The notes under the pieces: generated by a model
What the model saw: only the letters and a program-made list of their open reading frames with translations
What the model was told of the DNA's origin: nothing
The model's database searches: none
Part shown: positions 37,553-46,858 of the stretch, piece after piece
Layout: each line of letters starts with the position of its first letter
Numbering within the stretch: the first letter of the stretch is position 1
Position numbers and translations under genes: made by a program
Source: Polaromonas sp.
GTDB taxonomy: Bacteria > Pseudomonadota > Gammaproteobacteria > Burkholderiales > Burkholderiaceae_C
Length of the DNA stretch: 64,000 nucleotides
Assembly (NCBI RefSeq): GCF_030680935.1
Contig: NZ_JAUXUP010000026.1
Coordinates: forward strand, 62,001-126,000
Reading direction: 5' to 3'

Positions 37553-38274
37553 GCCCCGGATTGTGACGCAGCAGACTGGCCCGCCGACACAAGCGCCGTC
37601 AGCCGGTAGCCGGCGCCGCGAACGGTTTCAACCATCGCACCGGCAGAGCCCAGGGCTTCACGCAGACGTTTGACATGCACATCCACCGTGCGCTCTTCAA
37701 TGAACACGTGGTCGCCCCAGACCTTGTCAAGCAGCGTGCTGCGGCTGTGCACACGCTCGGCATGTTTCATCAGGTAATGCAGCAGTTTGAACTCGGTAGG
37801 CCCCAGCTTGAGTTCCTGCCCCTGGTAGGAGATGCGGTGGGTCGCCGCATCCAGCAGCAACTCGCCCACCGTCACACTGTCATTGACAGACTCGGGTGCG
37901 CGCCGGCGCAACACCGCGCGGATGCGGGCCAGCAGCTCCTGGGTTGAAAAAGGCTTGGTGATGTAGTCATCGGCACCCGCGTCCAGGCCCGCCACCTTGT
38001 CAGGTTCATCGCCCTTGGCAGTGAGCATCAGGATGGGAATGCCTTTGGTGCGGGGCTGCTTGCGTAAATGCCGCGCCAGCGCCAGCCCGCTTTGCCCCGG
38101 AAGCATCCAGTCGAGCAAAATCGCATCGGGCAGCACAGCATCGAGCTCACGCTGCGCAGCCACGCTGTCACCGGCGATCACTGGCGAAAAACCGCCGTGC
38201 GAGAGATTGACGGCAATCAGCTCGGCAATCGCCGGCTCATCTTCAACAATCAATATGCGCGGTTGATGTTTCAT
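37549..38274 (-). CDS. phoB: Phosphate regulon response regulator PhoB
   Basis: 241 residues. Receiver domain with ILIVEDEPAIAELIAVNLSH, phospho-Asp in ILLDWMLPGQSGLALARHL, and Lys in DDYITKPFSTQELLARIRA. An OmpR-type winged helix follows, with recognition region SRSTLLDKVWGDHVFIEER and TVDVHVKRLREAL. It binds Pho boxes, of which several are visible in this window. It is 3 bp from phoU and overlaps phoR. Confidence 0.97.
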   Translation of the reverse strand: MKHQPRILIVEDEPAIAELIAVNLSHGGFSPVIAGDSVAAQRELDAVLPDAILLDWMLPGQSGLALARHLRKQPRTKGIPILMLTAKGDEPDKVAGLDAGADDYITKPFSTQELLARIRAVLRRRAPESVNDSVTVGELLLDAATHRISYQGQELKLGPTEFKLLHYLMKHAERVHSRSTLLDKVWGDHVFIEERTVDVHVKRLREALGSAGAMVETVRGAGYRLTALVSAGQSAASQSGA

Positions 38275-38277
38275 GAA

Positions 38278-38979
38278 TTACCTAACCGCGGACTCAATCT
38301 GTTCCATCGGCGTGTGCCGCACATCGGCACCCTTGACGATGTAGATGATGAACTCGGCAATGTTCTTGGCATGGTCACCCACACGTTCAATCGCCTTGGC
38401 CACAAACAGCAGGTCCAGGCTGGGAGAAATGGTTCTCGGGTCTTCCATCATGTAGGTGATGAGTTTGCGCACAAACCCGTCAAACTCCTGGTCAATCAGG
38501 TCGTCCTCCTTCAGGATGGAAACCGCCACCGCCGTGTCCAGCCGGGCAAATGCGTCGAGCGCCTTGCGCAGCAGGCCCGAGGCCAGTTCTGCGGCTACGT
38601 TCAACTCCGAAGCAGGCAGAGAACGCGCCGACCCGCTTTCGATGATGGACTTGACCATGCGGGCGATCTTCTCGGCCTCGTCGCCTGCACGCTCCAGGTT
38701 CGCCGTGGTTTTTGAAATGGCGATCAGCAGCCTCAGATCGCGTGCCGTCGGCTGACGCCGAGCAATGATGGATGACAAATCGCGGTCAATGTCGACTTCC
38801 ATTGCATTGACCCGGGCCTCGGTTTCGATCACCTGATTGGCAGTTTCGGCGCTGAACTGGGACAGGGCGTAAATCGCCAGACGGATCTGGGATTCAACCA
38901 GCCCGCCGAGTTCCATCACGCGCGAGGACACGGTGTTCAGTTCGCTGTCAAACTGCGTCGATAGATGTTTATCTGGCAT
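38278..38979 (-). CDS. phoU: Phosphate transport regulator PhoU
   Basis: 233 residues of two similar three-helix bundles, with metal-binding E/DxxxD-type motifs near RVNAMEVDIDRDLSSIIARR and AKAIERVGDHAKNIAEFI. It transmits the state of PstSCAB to PhoR as a negative regulator. ATG 38979. Located between pstB and phoB in the operon, 58 bp after pstB. Confidence 0.96.
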   Translation of the reverse strand: MPDKHLSTQFDSELNTVSSRVMELGGLVESQIRLAIYALSQFSAETANQVIETEARVNAMEVDIDRDLSSIIARRQPTARDLRLLIAISKTTANLERAGDEAEKIARMVKSIIESGSARSLPASELNVAAELASGLLRKALDAFARLDTAVAVSILKEDDLIDQEFDGFVRKLITYMMEDPRTISPSLDLLFVAKAIERVGDHAKNIAEFIIYIVKGADVRHTPMEQIESAVR

Positions 38980-39037
38980 GGAGCAATCCTTGTATTCAGT
39001 GGGGACAATGTAGACACACCCTCCCCTGATTCATGTC

Positions 39038-39820
39038 TCAGCCGAAACGGCCGGTGATGTAGTCTTCGGTCTCTTTGCGTTTGGGCTTGAAGAACAGGTC
39101 TTCGGTCGCGCCAAATTCAATCAGGTCGCCAAGATACATGTAGGCCGTGTAGTCGCTGCAACGGGCAGCCTGCTGCATGTTGTGCGTCACGATGACCACG
39201 GTGTAGTCCGCCTTGAGCTCGGCAATCAGCTCTTCAATCTTTGCAGTGGACAGCGGGTCCAGTGCCGAGCACGGCTCATCCAGCAGCAATACCTCGGGCT
39301 TGATCGCAATACCGCGGGCGATACACAGGCGCTGCTGCTGCCCCCCGGAAAGACTGGCGCCGTTCTGGTTGAGTTTGTCCTTGACTTCGTTCCAGAGCGC
39401 CGCTTTGCCCAGCGCCCACTCAACGCGTTCGTCCATGTCACTGGCACTGAGACTTTCAAAAAGCTTCACACCGTAGGCAATGTTGTCGTAAATCGACATG
39501 GGAAACGGCGTGGGTTTCTGAAACACCATGCCAATGCGGGCGCGGATCAATGACACGTCTTCCTTGGAAGTGATCATGTTTTCACCGCCCATCATGACCT
39601 GGCCTTCAGCCCGCTGGTCGGGGTACAACTCGTACATGCGGTTGAAGGTACGCAACAGGGTCGACTTGCCGCAGCCCGATGGACCAATGAAGGCGGTCAC
39701 CTTTTTCTCGGGAATATCCAGACTGACGTTTTTGATCGCATGGAACTTGCCGTAGTAAAAGTTCAGGTCGCGTACCGCCATCTTGATCGGGTCGTTGGCA
39801 ACCATGGAGGATGTTTGCAT
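39038..39820 (-). CDS. pstB: Phosphate ABC transporter ATP-binding protein PstB
   Basis: 260 residues from ATG 39820, preferred over a TTG five codons upstream because GAGGAA is properly spaced. Walker A is [12 protein letters not shown], signature is [16 protein letters not shown], Walker B is [13 protein letters not shown], switch His in [13 protein letters not shown]. The C-terminal [20 protein letters not shown] is diagnostic of PstB. It lies 11 bp after pstA. Confidence 0.97.
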   Translation of the reverse strand: MQTSSMVANDPIKMAVRDLNFYYGKFHAIKNVSLDIPEKKVTAFIGPSGCGKSTLLRTFNRMYELYPDQRAEGQVMMGGENMITSKEDVSLIRARIGMVFQKPTPFPMSIYDNIAYGVKLFESLSASDMDERVEWALGKAALWNEVKDKLNQNGASLSGGQQQRLCIARGIAIKPEVLLLDEPCSALDPLSTAKIEELIAELKADYTVVIVTHNMQQAARCSDYTAYMYLGDLIEFGATEDLFFKPKRKETEDYITGRFG

Positions 39821-39831
39821 TTTGGGATTCC

Positions 39832-40701
39832 TCAATTTTTATTTCTGAACAGCACACGGGCCAGAATATTCAGGGCCAGCACCCCGAGGGTAATCAGCAG
39901 CACCCCGGCCCAGGCCAGTTTTTGCCAATTTTCGAAAGGACTCATGGCGAACTTGAAAATGGTCACCGGCAAGCTGGCCATCGGCTGGCTCAGGTCACTG
40001 GTCCAGAACTGGTTGGACAGTGCGGTGAACAGCAGCGGCGCGGTCTCGCCGGCCACACGGGCCACAGCCAGCAGCACCCCGGTCACCACACCCGCCTGGG
40101 CCGCACGCAACGTGATGCCCATGATCACTTTCCACTTCGGGCTGCCCAGCGCGTAGGCCGCTTCGCGCAGGGCATTCGGTACCAGCCGCAACATGTTGTC
40201 GGTGGTGCGGATCACCACCGGAATGATCAGCAATGCCAAAGCCACCACACCGGCCCAACCGGAAAAGCTTTTGACCTGCGCCACGATCATGGCATAGACG
40301 AAAAGGCCAATCACGATGGAAGGCGCCGACAACAGAATGTCATTGATAAAACCAGTGAGCTTGCCCAACCGGGTGTGTGCGCCGTACTCTGCAAGGTAGA
40401 TACCAGCCAAAACACCAATCGGTGTGCCAAGCACGGTGGCCAACAAGACCATGGTCAGGGAGCCAAAGATGGCGTTGGCCAAGCCGCCGATCTCGGCATT
40501 GGGCGGTGGCGTCATCTCGGTGAACAGCGCCAGGCTCAACCCGCCCAGACCCAGTCGAAAGGTTTCAATCAGTATCCACATCAGCCAGAACAGGCCGAAA
40601 GCCATGGCGCCCAGGGACAGGGCAATGGCCACCGCATTGACGGTTTTGCGGGCGCGAAATTTTGCCAGCCGGGCTTGCTGCGCGGTATTGAGGGTACTCA
40701 T
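39832..40701 (-). CDS. pstA: Phosphate ABC transporter permease PstA
   Basis: 289 residues, six helices. The family motif [18 protein letters not shown] marks the loop that contacts Pst[19 protein letters not shown] and [20 protein letters not shown] are characteristic. ATG 40701 overlaps the pstC stop by 4 nt. Confidence 0.96.
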   Translation of the reverse strand: MSTLNTAQQARLAKFRARKTVNAVAIALSLGAMAFGLFWLMWILIETFRLGLGGLSLALFTEMTPPPNAEIGGLANAIFGSLTMVLLATVLGTPIGVLAGIYLAEYGAHTRLGKLTGFINDILLSAPSIVIGLFVYAMIVAQVKSFSGWAGVVALALLIIPVVIRTTDNMLRLVPNALREAAYALGSPKWKVIMGITLRAAQAGVVTGVLLAVARVAGETAPLLFTALSNQFWTSDLSQPMASLPVTIFKFAMSPFENWQKLAWAGVLLITLGVLALNILARVLFRNKN

Positions 40702-41711
40702 GTGCGCGCCCCTTCGCCTTTTTGCAGGCGCGACAGCAGCACCTTGGACAGCGTCAGCACCACGAAAGTGATGAAAAACAGCACCAGACCGAGGTAAATC
40801 AGCGCCGCCTGGTGCAGGCCCTCACTGGCCTCGGCAAACTCATTGGCCAGTGCCGAGGTGATGCTGTTGGCCGCCTGAAACAGCGACAGCGAGTCAAGCT
40901 GGTTGAAGTTGCCGATCACAAAAGTGACCGCCATGGTTTCACCCAGGGCGCGGCCCAGGCCCAGCATGATGCCGCCAATCACACCGGCCTTGGTGTAGGG
41001 CAGAACAATCTTGAAGACCACTTCCCAGGTCGTGGCACCCAGGGCATAAGCCGACTCCTTGAGCATGGGCGGCGTGACCTCAAACACATCACGCATCACA
41101 GATGCGATGAAAGGAATGATCATGATCGCCAGGATGATGCCGGCCGCCAGAATGCCAATGCCCACAGGCGGGCCGGAAAACAGCGCACCCAGATACGGCA
41201 CATCGCCGAAAGCCGCCTGCAAAGGCGCCTGGACATACTTGGCGAGGATGGGCCCGAACACCAGCAAGCCCCACATGCCATACACGATGGACGGCACGGC
41301 AGCCAGCAGTTCAATCGCCACACCGAGGGGGCGCCTGAGCCAGCGCGGCGACAACTCGGTGAGAAACAAGGCAATGCCGAAACTCACCGGCACGGCAATG
41401 ACCAGCGCAACCAGCGAGGTCATCAGCGTGCCGTAAATCATCACCAGGCCACCGTACTTGTTCTGGACCGGGTCCCACTCGGAGGTCCATAAAAAGCTCA
41501 GGCCGTATTCCTTGATGGCGGGCCATGCACCCATGACCAGGGACAGAATAATGGCCGCCAGCAGCAGCAAGGTGGCAATGGCAGCCAGCCGGGCCGCCCA
41601 CTCAAAAGCAATGTCCGCAGTACGGCTGGATCTGCGCGTGGAAGGACCGGGGGGGACAGACATGGTTGTATCGCTGCTGCGGTAGGAATTTGCAGGAAGT
41701 GTAGCTGCCAC
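40698..41711 (-). CDS. pstC: Phosphate ABC transporter permease PstC
   Basis: 337 residues starting at GTG 41711, selected because TAGGAG lies just upstream with good spacing; the internal ATG at 41663 has no ribosome-binding site. The helices include [20 protein letters not shown], and the coupling loop is [38 protein letters not shown] is typical. A terminator-like hairpin precedes it after pstS. Confidence 0.95.
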   Translation of the reverse strand: MAATLPANSYRSSDTTMSVPPGPSTRRSSRTADIAFEWAARLAAIATLLLLAAIILSLVMGAWPAIKEYGLSFLWTSEWDPVQNKYGGLVMIYGTLMTSLVALVIAVPVSFGIALFLTELSPRWLRRPLGVAIELLAAVPSIVYGMWGLLVFGPILAKYVQAPLQAAFGDVPYLGALFSGPPVGIGILAAGIILAIMIIPFIASVMRDVFEVTPPMLKESAYALGATTWEVVFKIVLPYTKAGVIGGIMLGLGRALGETMAVTFVIGNFNQLDSLSLFQAANSITSALANEFAEASEGLHQAALIYLGLVLFFITFVVLTLSKVLLSRLQKGEGART

Positions 41712-41727
41712 GACAGGCTCCTATCCA

Positions 41728-41766
41728 GAGAAAAGAAAAGGCGAAGCAACCCAAGTTGCTTCGCCT
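41728..41766 (-). terminator. Attenuator-like hairpin between pstS and pstC
   Basis: A perfect 12-bp stem (AGGCGAAGCAAC/GTTGCTTCGCCT, 41739-41766) with a 4-nt loop is followed on the minus strand by TTTCTTTTC. This is the form of a partial intrinsic terminator. It would let pstS be made in excess over pstCAB-phoU-phoBR. Confidence 0.75.
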
Positions 41767-41779
41767 CGCTGGGGCGGGG

Positions 41780-42823
41780 TTATTTGACCGCGACTGCTTT
41801 GCCAGCGCCGTCAGTGATCTTGCTCCACGATTGGCGGATCACTGTTTTCACCGAATCGGGCATCGGCACATAGTCCAGCTCGTCGGCCATCTTGTCGCCG
41901 TTGCCATAGGCCCAGTCAAAGAACTTCAGCGACTGGGTAGCCTGGCCTGGCTTGTCCTGCTTGGCGTGCATCATGATAAAGGTGGCGCCGGTGATGGGCC
42001 AGGAATCCTTGCCCGGCTGCTCGGTCAGGACCTGGTAGAAGGACTTGGCCCACTCAGCACCTGCTGCAGCGGCCTTGAAAGCGGTGTCGCTGGGCTGTAC
42101 GTAGGCGCCAGAAGCATTGCGCATGGACACATGGGTCTGCTTGTTCTGCTTGGCGTAGGCGTATTCCACATAACCAATCGAATTGGGCAGGCGCTGCACA
42201 AAGGCCGACACGCCCTCGTTGCCCTTGCCACCCGCACCGGTTGGCCAGTTCACCGCCGTGCCTTCACCCACCTTGGTTTTCCACTCGGGATTGACCTTGG
42301 ACAGGTAGTTGGTGAACAAAAAGGTGGTGCCAGAGCCATCTGCGCGGCGCACCACCGCAATCGCTGCGTCCGGCAGCGGCACACCGGGGTTCAGGGCGGC
42401 AATTGCTGCGTCATTCCATTTGGTAATCTTGCCCAGATAGATGTCACCCAGCACCGCGCCGGTCATTTTGATCTGGCCAGCGGCAATACCCTTGATATTG
42501 ACAACCGGAACGACACCGCCAATCACGGTGGGAAACTGCAGCAGCCCGTCTTTGGCAAGTTCTGCGTCTGTCAAAGGGGCGTCAGAGGCGCCGAAATCCA
42601 CCGTCTTGCCGCGAATCTGGCGCATGCCCGCGCCCGAGCCGACCGACTGGTAGTTGATACGGACACCGGTGGCCTTGTTGTAGGCATCTGCCCATTTGGC
42701 GTAAATTGGCGCCGGAAACGATGCGCCTGCACCGGTCACATCCTGTGCGTTGGCCATGGACGAAAGGGAAAGACCAGCCAAGGCCAGTGTGGTGGCAACC
42801 GTCGCTTTGAATATCAGCTTCAT
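41780..42823 (-). CDS. pstS: Phosphate-binding periplasmic protein PstS
   Basis: 347 residues from ATG 42823, with AGAGG upstream; a TTG two codons before is less likely. Signal peptide MKLIFKATVATTLALAGLSL ending near NAQ. The mature start DVTGAGASFPAPIYAKWADA is the classic PstS phosphate-binding segment, followed by QSVGSGAGMRQIRGKTVDFG and RRADGSGTTFLFTNYLS. It delivers phosphate to PstC/PstA. A good Pho box lies 51 bp upstream. Confidence 0.97.
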   Translation of the reverse strand: MKLIFKATVATTLALAGLSLSSMANAQDVTGAGASFPAPIYAKWADAYNKATGVRINYQSVGSGAGMRQIRGKTVDFGASDAPLTDAELAKDGLLQFPTVIGGVVPVVNIKGIAAGQIKMTGAVLGDIYLGKITKWNDAAIAALNPGVPLPDAAIAVVRRADGSGTTFLFTNYLSKVNPEWKTKVGEGTAVNWPTGAGGKGNEGVSAFVQRLPNSIGYVEYAYAKQNKQTHVSMRNASGAYVQPSDTAFKAAAAGAEWAKSFYQVLTEQPGKDSWPITGATFIMMHAKQDKPGQATQSLKFFDWAYGNGDKMADELDYVPMPDSVKTVIRQSWSKITDGAGKAVAVK

Positions 42824-42873
42824 TCGCAAACCTCTTTAGTTGAAGAAAGATGGCCTAACTCTAAGAAGCTTGT

Positions 42874-42891
42874 GTGACAAAGGCATGACAG
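42874..42891 (-). promoter_or_regulatory. Pho box upstream of pstS
   Basis: Read on the minus strand: CTGTCAT GCCT TTGTCAC, close to the consensus of two CTGTCAT-like 7-mers with a 4-bp spacer. A TAGAGT hexamer (42863-42858), usable as a -10, begins 10 bp downstream of the box, the spacing known for PhoB-dependent promoters. Confidence 0.8.
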
Positions 42892-42950
42892 TGCCCCCTG
42901 CCCCGGTCAAGGAGGCTGTCACTGGCCGATGGGCGCGTAAACCGCCTTGA

Positions 42951-42968
42951 TCGTCATTCAATTGTCAC
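42951..42968 (+). promoter_or_regulatory. Candidate Pho box facing the fasciclin gene
   Basis: The plus strand reads TCGTCAT TCAA TTGTCAC, two 7-mers with a 4-bp spacer, the second a 6/7 match and the first 5/7. CATAAG (42977-42982) could be the -10, although only 8 bp away. It lies 46 bp before the fasciclin start. Weaker than the pstS, ppk1 and phoX boxes. Confidence 0.5.
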
Positions 42969-43014
42969 GAAACGTCCATAAGCTCACCCCTGTTTATCAA
43001 CCAGGAGTGACCTT

Positions 43015-43497
43015 ATGTTTCGTCGTCGTGTTTTGCTTGTCGCGGCTGCTGCCGCCATCGTGTCCGGTTGCGCCACCATGTCTTCACCCGTGTCGGTCGC
43101 AGACACCATTGCTGCCAACCCATCCCTGAGCACGCTCAACGGCCTGATCGTGAAAGCCGGCCTGACCCCCACCCTGAAAGGCGCAGGCCCTTTCACCGTG
43201 TTTGCCCCGACCAACGACGCCTTCAAGGCCGTGCCGGCCAAAACCATGGACGATCTGGCCAAAAATCCGGCAATGCTCAAGGATGTCCTGACCTACCACG
43301 TCATCTCCGCCAAGGTCATGAGCGCTGATGTGAAAAACGGCCCCGTCAAAACAGTCAACGGCGCAAATGTCGCCGTTGCCAAAGCCGGTGATTTCGTCAC
43401 CGTTGAAGATTCCATGGTTCAGACAGCCAACATCGTGGCGACCAATGGCGTGGTGCACACCGTAGACCGCGTGATGATCCCACCCAAAAAGAACTGA
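43015..43497 (+). CDS. Fasciclin-domain lipoprotein
   Basis: 160 residues. Lipoprotein signal MFRRRVLLVAAAAAIVSGC with lipobox IVSGC; the rest is one FAS1 domain: LSTLNGLIVKAGLTPTLKGA, the hallmark FTVFAPTNDAFKAVP, LTYHVISAKVMS, and the closing TNGVVHTVDRVMIP. FAS1 proteins mediate adhesion or bind small ligands. AGGAG lies 8 nt before the ATG. Divergent from pstS with a possible Pho box in the shared spacer, which hints at phosphate control. Confidence 0.93.
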   Translation: MFRRRVLLVAAAAAIVSGCATMSSPVSVADTIAANPSLSTLNGLIVKAGLTPTLKGAGPFTVFAPTNDAFKAVPAKTMDDLAKNPAMLKDVLTYHVISAKVMSADVKNGPVKTVNGANVAVAKAGDFVTVEDSMVQTANIVATNGVVHTVDRVMIPPKKN

Positions 43498-43507
43498 GGA
43501 TGAGCGT

Positions 43508-43529
43508 CCGGCCCCATTCGCCGGTTTTT
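43508..43529 (+). terminator. Probable terminator after the fasciclin gene
   Basis: Short stem CCGGC/GCCGG (7-nt loop) followed by TTTTT, 10 bp after the stop codon. The stem is short, so strength is uncertain. Confidence 0.5.
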
Positions 43530-43549
43530 ACGCGCCTACCTCGGATTTT

Positions 43550-43582
43550 CAGCTGATGCCCCAGTTCAGCGGGCATCAGCTG
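43550..43582 (+). other. Perfect 12-bp hairpin without T-run
   Basis: CAGCTGATGCCC and GGGCATCAGCTG pair exactly around a 9-nt loop (CAGTTCAGC). It lies between the fasciclin terminator and the binding-protein gene. No run of T follows on either side. It could be an RNA-stability element or a Rho-type end signal. Confidence 0.5.
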
Positions 43583-43648
43583 CTATTCATTCAGTAGCAT
43601 TTTCAACAAGACGGTGAGGCCCTCCGGGCCGCGCCATGGGGGAAGACC

Positions 43649-44797
43649 GTGTACAAACAGCCAAAAAACAAAAAACGTCGCCAATTCCTGCAAGGGGCCG
43701 CCCTGCTTGCCGCCGGTGCAACCGCCCCCCTGTGGGCCCAGCCCGGAAAAACGGTCGGCAACTCGCGCGGCATCACCGTGGCCCAGGTGGTCGATTTTTC
43801 GTTGGCGCAGCAAGACGTGTCCAAGGATTTCCTGATTGGCTCACGCGCCGCCTGGCAGGACATCAATGCCAAAGGGGGCCTGCGCGGCAAGCCGGTCCAG
43901 CATCTGACACTGGAAACCGACGGCACCCCAGCCAGCATCCGCGCCGCCCTGGACAAGATCAAGGACGACCCTTCCTGCGTCGTTCTGTCCGGGAGCGTGG
44001 GGGACCAGGTGGCAGGGCATGTCATTTCCCAGTTGCAGCAAAGCAGAACAGAAATTGCGCACACGGCCCCCTGGCTGCAGAACTCCAGCCTGGACATTGA
44101 CCAGCAGACCTTCCCGATTTTTGCGGCACGCCAGCAACAGATCAGCCATGCGCTCAAAACCCTCTCGGTGATGGGCCTGAAGGAGTTGGGAGCGGTGTAC
44201 GCCTCGGACGCGGACCAGGCGATCTACCGCAGCGACGTCGAGCGCATCGCCAGTGGCATGGGGCTCAAGCTGCTTTCTTTTCGCAGCGGCGGCGATCTGG
44301 CGGTACTGGGCCAGAAGCTCACGCCAGCCACCCCGGCGGTGCTGCTGTTCCTGGGCGGGACGCCCGAGCTTGCACAGTTCACACAGGGCCTGGACAAGCA
44401 GGCAAGGCAACGTTACGTGGTTGCGCTGGCCGATGTCAACCTCCAGACCATGGTGCAGATGGGCGGCACGCGAAGCACGCCCATCATCGCCACGCAGCCT
44501 GTTCCCCTGATCAAATCCAGCATTCCCGTCGTGCGAGCCTACCGCGAGACCCTGGCCCGCCTTTTTGACGAACCGCCGGTACCCCTCAGTCTGGCCGGCT
44601 TTATCGCGGCCCGCTATACCTATGAAGTTCTGCGCGATATCGAAGGCCCGCTGACCAGGCAACACACCCTGGGTGAATTCCAGCGCCGGGCCAGTGTCGA
44701 TGTGGGCGGCTTCCGCGTCGCTTTCGACGCCCAGCGGCGCAGCGCGACCTACGTCACCCAAAGCATGACCACTGCCGACGGACGGGTGATCGGATAG
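43649..44797 (+). CDS. ABC transporter substrate-binding protein (LivJ-like, type 1 fold)
   Basis: 382 residues starting at GTG 43649 with GGGGAAGA upstream; no nearby in-frame ATG. Tat signal KKRRQFLQGAALLAAGA ending WAQ. The body is a periplasmic binding protein type 1 (branched-chain amino acid or amide-type): SLAQQDVSKDFLIGSRAAWQ, INAKGGLRGKPVQHLTLE, VVLSGSVGDQVAGHVISQ. No permease or ATPase gene is nearby, so it is an orphan; it may serve another importer or act as a sensor. Ligand unknown. Confidence 0.82.
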   Translation: MYKQPKNKKRRQFLQGAALLAAGATAPLWAQPGKTVGNSRGITVAQVVDFSLAQQDVSKDFLIGSRAAWQDINAKGGLRGKPVQHLTLETDGTPASIRAALDKIKDDPSCVVLSGSVGDQVAGHVISQLQQSRTEIAHTAPWLQNSSLDIDQQTFPIFAARQQQISHALKTLSVMGLKELGAVYASDADQAIYRSDVERIASGMGLKLLSFRSGGDLAVLGQKLTPATPAVLLFLGGTPELAQFTQGLDKQARQRYVVALADVNLQTMVQMGGTRSTPIIATQPVPLIKSSIPVVRAYRETLARLFDEPPVPLSLAGFIAARYTYEVLRDIEGPLTRQHTLGEFQRRASVDVGGFRVAFDAQRRSATYVTQSMTTADGRVIG

Positions 44798-44863
44798 AGC
44801 TGCAAAAAGCGCGGGCGGGCCCCGTGCGGATGCTATGCTGGGATTCCAACAAAACGCTCATAC

Positions 44864-46354
44864 ATGCAAAACGGAACCCGCCTGGCCGCTGTTGATCTGG
44901 GATCCAACAGCTTTCGCCTCGAAATTGGCCGCCTTGAACACGGCCAGATCAACCGCACTGAATACCTCAAGGAAACCGTCCGCCAGGGCAATGGCCTGGA
45001 CGCCGACCGCAACCTCACGCCTGAGGCCATGCAGCGTGGCTGGGACTGCCTGGCGCGTTTCGGCGAGCGGCTGGCCGGCTTCAAAAAAAGCCAGGTGCGC
45101 GCTGTGGCCACGCAGACGCTGCGCGAGGCACGAAACCGCGATGTCTTTCTGGAGCGGGCGCACCGCGTGCTGGGCTTCCCGATTGATGTCATTCCTGGCC
45201 GCGAAGAAGCGCGGCTGATCTACCAGGGCGTGGCCCACATGCTGCCGCAGTCGGACGACCGCCGCCTGGTGGTCGATATCGGTGGCCGCTCTACCGAATT
45301 GATTCTCGGCAAAGGCCTGACGGCCCAAACCATGGAGTCTTACCGCGTAGGCAGTGTGGCCTGGTCCATGAAGTATTTTGCAGAAGGCCTGTTCACGACA
45401 CGCGCCTTTCAGAGCGCCGAGGTGGCCGCCAAGGCGGTTCTTGAGGAAGCCATCAACACCTACCGCGCAGGCTGGGACATTGCCTACGGCTCATCGGGCA
45501 CCATTGGGGCCGTCAGCGATGTGCTGGTGGCCGCCGGCTGGCCGCAGGGCCTGGTCTCACAGGACGGGCTGGACTGGCTGCTGGACCGGCTGCTCAAGGC
45601 CCAAAGCTCCGACCGCCTGCGACTTGACGGCATGAAGGACGACAGGCGTGCCGTCATAGGTGGCGGCGTCAGTGTGCTGCGCGCCGTGTTTGAGCTGCTC
45701 GGCATTGACCAGATGCATGCAGCCCAGGGTGCGCTGCGCCACGGCGTGTTGTACGACCTGCTGGATCGGGAGCAGGAGGTGACCGACCTGCGCTCTGTCA
45801 CCGTGCAGCGGCTGGTGCGCAAGTTTGAGGCGGACCAGGCCCAGGCCGTACGGGTCAGCAAGGTCGCCAGAACACTTTTTCTGCAAGTTGGTACCGGTTT
45901 GCCCGAGCCGGACCTTGATCGCCTCCAGCGCAAACTAGACTGGGCCGCGCAACTGCACGAAATTGGCAGCCATATCTCGCACAGCGAGTATCACAAACAC
46001 GGCGCCTACATTCTGGACAATGCCGACGCGCCCGGTTTTGCCCTGCCCGAGCTGCACCGGCTGAGCCTGCTGGTGCTGGGGCACCGCGGCAAGCTGCGCA
46101 AACTCGAAGCCGATTTCGAAGACATACTTTTTGTACAGCAGTTGCTCTGCCTGCGCCTGGCCGTCATCCTGTGCCATGCGCGCCGCGACCCCGACATCCG
46201 GGACATGCGCATCGAAGCGGCGGGTGACCATGTGTTTGCACTGGCCTGCCGCGACGGCTGGTCGGACAGCTTTCCGCAATCGGCCCACCTGCTGCGCGAA
46301 GAAGTGCTGGCCTGGCAAAAAACCCCCTGGACGCTGGCCCTGACCGGGCTGTAG
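44864..46354 (+). CDS. ppx: Exopolyphosphatase
   Basis: 496 residues. ASKHA-fold enzyme that removes terminal phosphate from polyphosphate (or pppGpp). Motifs: AAVDLGSNSFRLEIGRLEHG (phosphate 1), RAVATQTLREARN, VVDIGGRSTELILGKG (phosphate 2), AYGSSGTIGAVSDV. The C-terminal HD-like region includes AAQLHEIGSHISHSEYHKHG. Faces the sixA-ppk1 genes, an arrangement matching polyphosphate turnover. Confidence 0.95.
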   Translation: MQNGTRLAAVDLGSNSFRLEIGRLEHGQINRTEYLKETVRQGNGLDADRNLTPEAMQRGWDCLARFGERLAGFKKSQVRAVATQTLREARNRDVFLERAHRVLGFPIDVIPGREEARLIYQGVAHMLPQSDDRRLVVDIGGRSTELILGKGLTAQTMESYRVGSVAWSMKYFAEGLFTTRAFQSAEVAAKAVLEEAINTYRAGWDIAYGSSGTIGAVSDVLVAAGWPQGLVSQDGLDWLLDRLLKAQSSDRLRLDGMKDDRRAVIGGGVSVLRAVFELLGIDQMHAAQGALRHGVLYDLLDREQEVTDLRSVTVQRLVRKFEADQAQAVRVSKVARTLFLQVGTGLPEPDLDRLQRKLDWAAQLHEIGSHISHSEYHKHGAYILDNADAPGFALPELHRLSLLVLGHRGKLRKLEADFEDILFVQQLLCLRLAVILCHARRDPDIRDMRIEAAGDHVFALACRDGWSDSFPQSAHLLREEVLAWQKTPWTLALTGL

Positions 46355-46382
46355 AATTTTCTGCGGCGCGGAGCCAGCGGGC

Positions 46383-46853
46383 TCAGAGCACTTCTGGCGA
46401 CTGCACCGTCACCACCACGGTCTGCGGTGCACCCTCACGCTCGCGCGTGCGTAACCACCACACCGCGCCTTTTTTCACCGCGCAATCGTTCTCCTGCAAG
46501 CCCAGCAGATGGGCAATGGTCTGCCCCAGAACGGGCTGGTGGCCAATCACCAGAATCGGCAGCTTGTTGACCGGCCATTGAACCAGCTCCAGCAGCTGCC
46601 CGGGCAGCGCATCGGGGCCCAGCTCGGCCCGGACCTTGTATTTGCGGCCCAGCGCCAGGGCGGTCTGCTCGCAGCGCCTGGCCGGGCTGACCAGAATGCG
46701 CGCGCGCTCCGGCAACTGACGGTCCAGCCAGACCGCCATGCGGGCCGCCTGCTTTTCGCCGCGTGGTGTCAGCGAGCGATCCAGGTCGCTGCCGCCCTCG
46801 GCATCCCCGGGTAGCTCTTCAGCCTCTGCGTGGCGCCAAAGAATCAGGTCCAC
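46383..46853 (-). CDS. sixA: Histidine phosphatase family protein, SixA-like
   Basis: 156 residues starting at GTG 46853, 5 bp after the ppk1 stop. Motif LILWRHAEAEELP has the catalytic RHA (His8); ILVSPARRCEQTALAL and ILVIGHQPVLGQTIAHLLG supply the other active-site residues. SixA dephosphorylates phosphohistidine on phosphotransfer proteins. Genes of this type commonly follow ppk in betaproteobacteria, so a role in polyphosphate or histidine-phosphate metabolism is likely. Confidence 0.88.
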   Translation of the reverse strand: MDLILWRHAEAEELPGDAEGGSDLDRSLTPRGEKQAARMAVWLDRQLPERARILVSPARRCEQTALALGRKYKVRAELGPDALPGQLLELVQWPVNKLPILVIGHQPVLGQTIAHLLGLQENDCAVKKGAVWWLRTREREGAPQTVVVTVQSPEVL

Positions 46854-46858
46854 CGGGT

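Noticed and set aside
44798-44863. Possible Pho box before ppx
   Set aside because: No pair of CTGTCAT-like 7-mers at 11-bp spacing is present there, unlike at ppk1, pstS and phoX.
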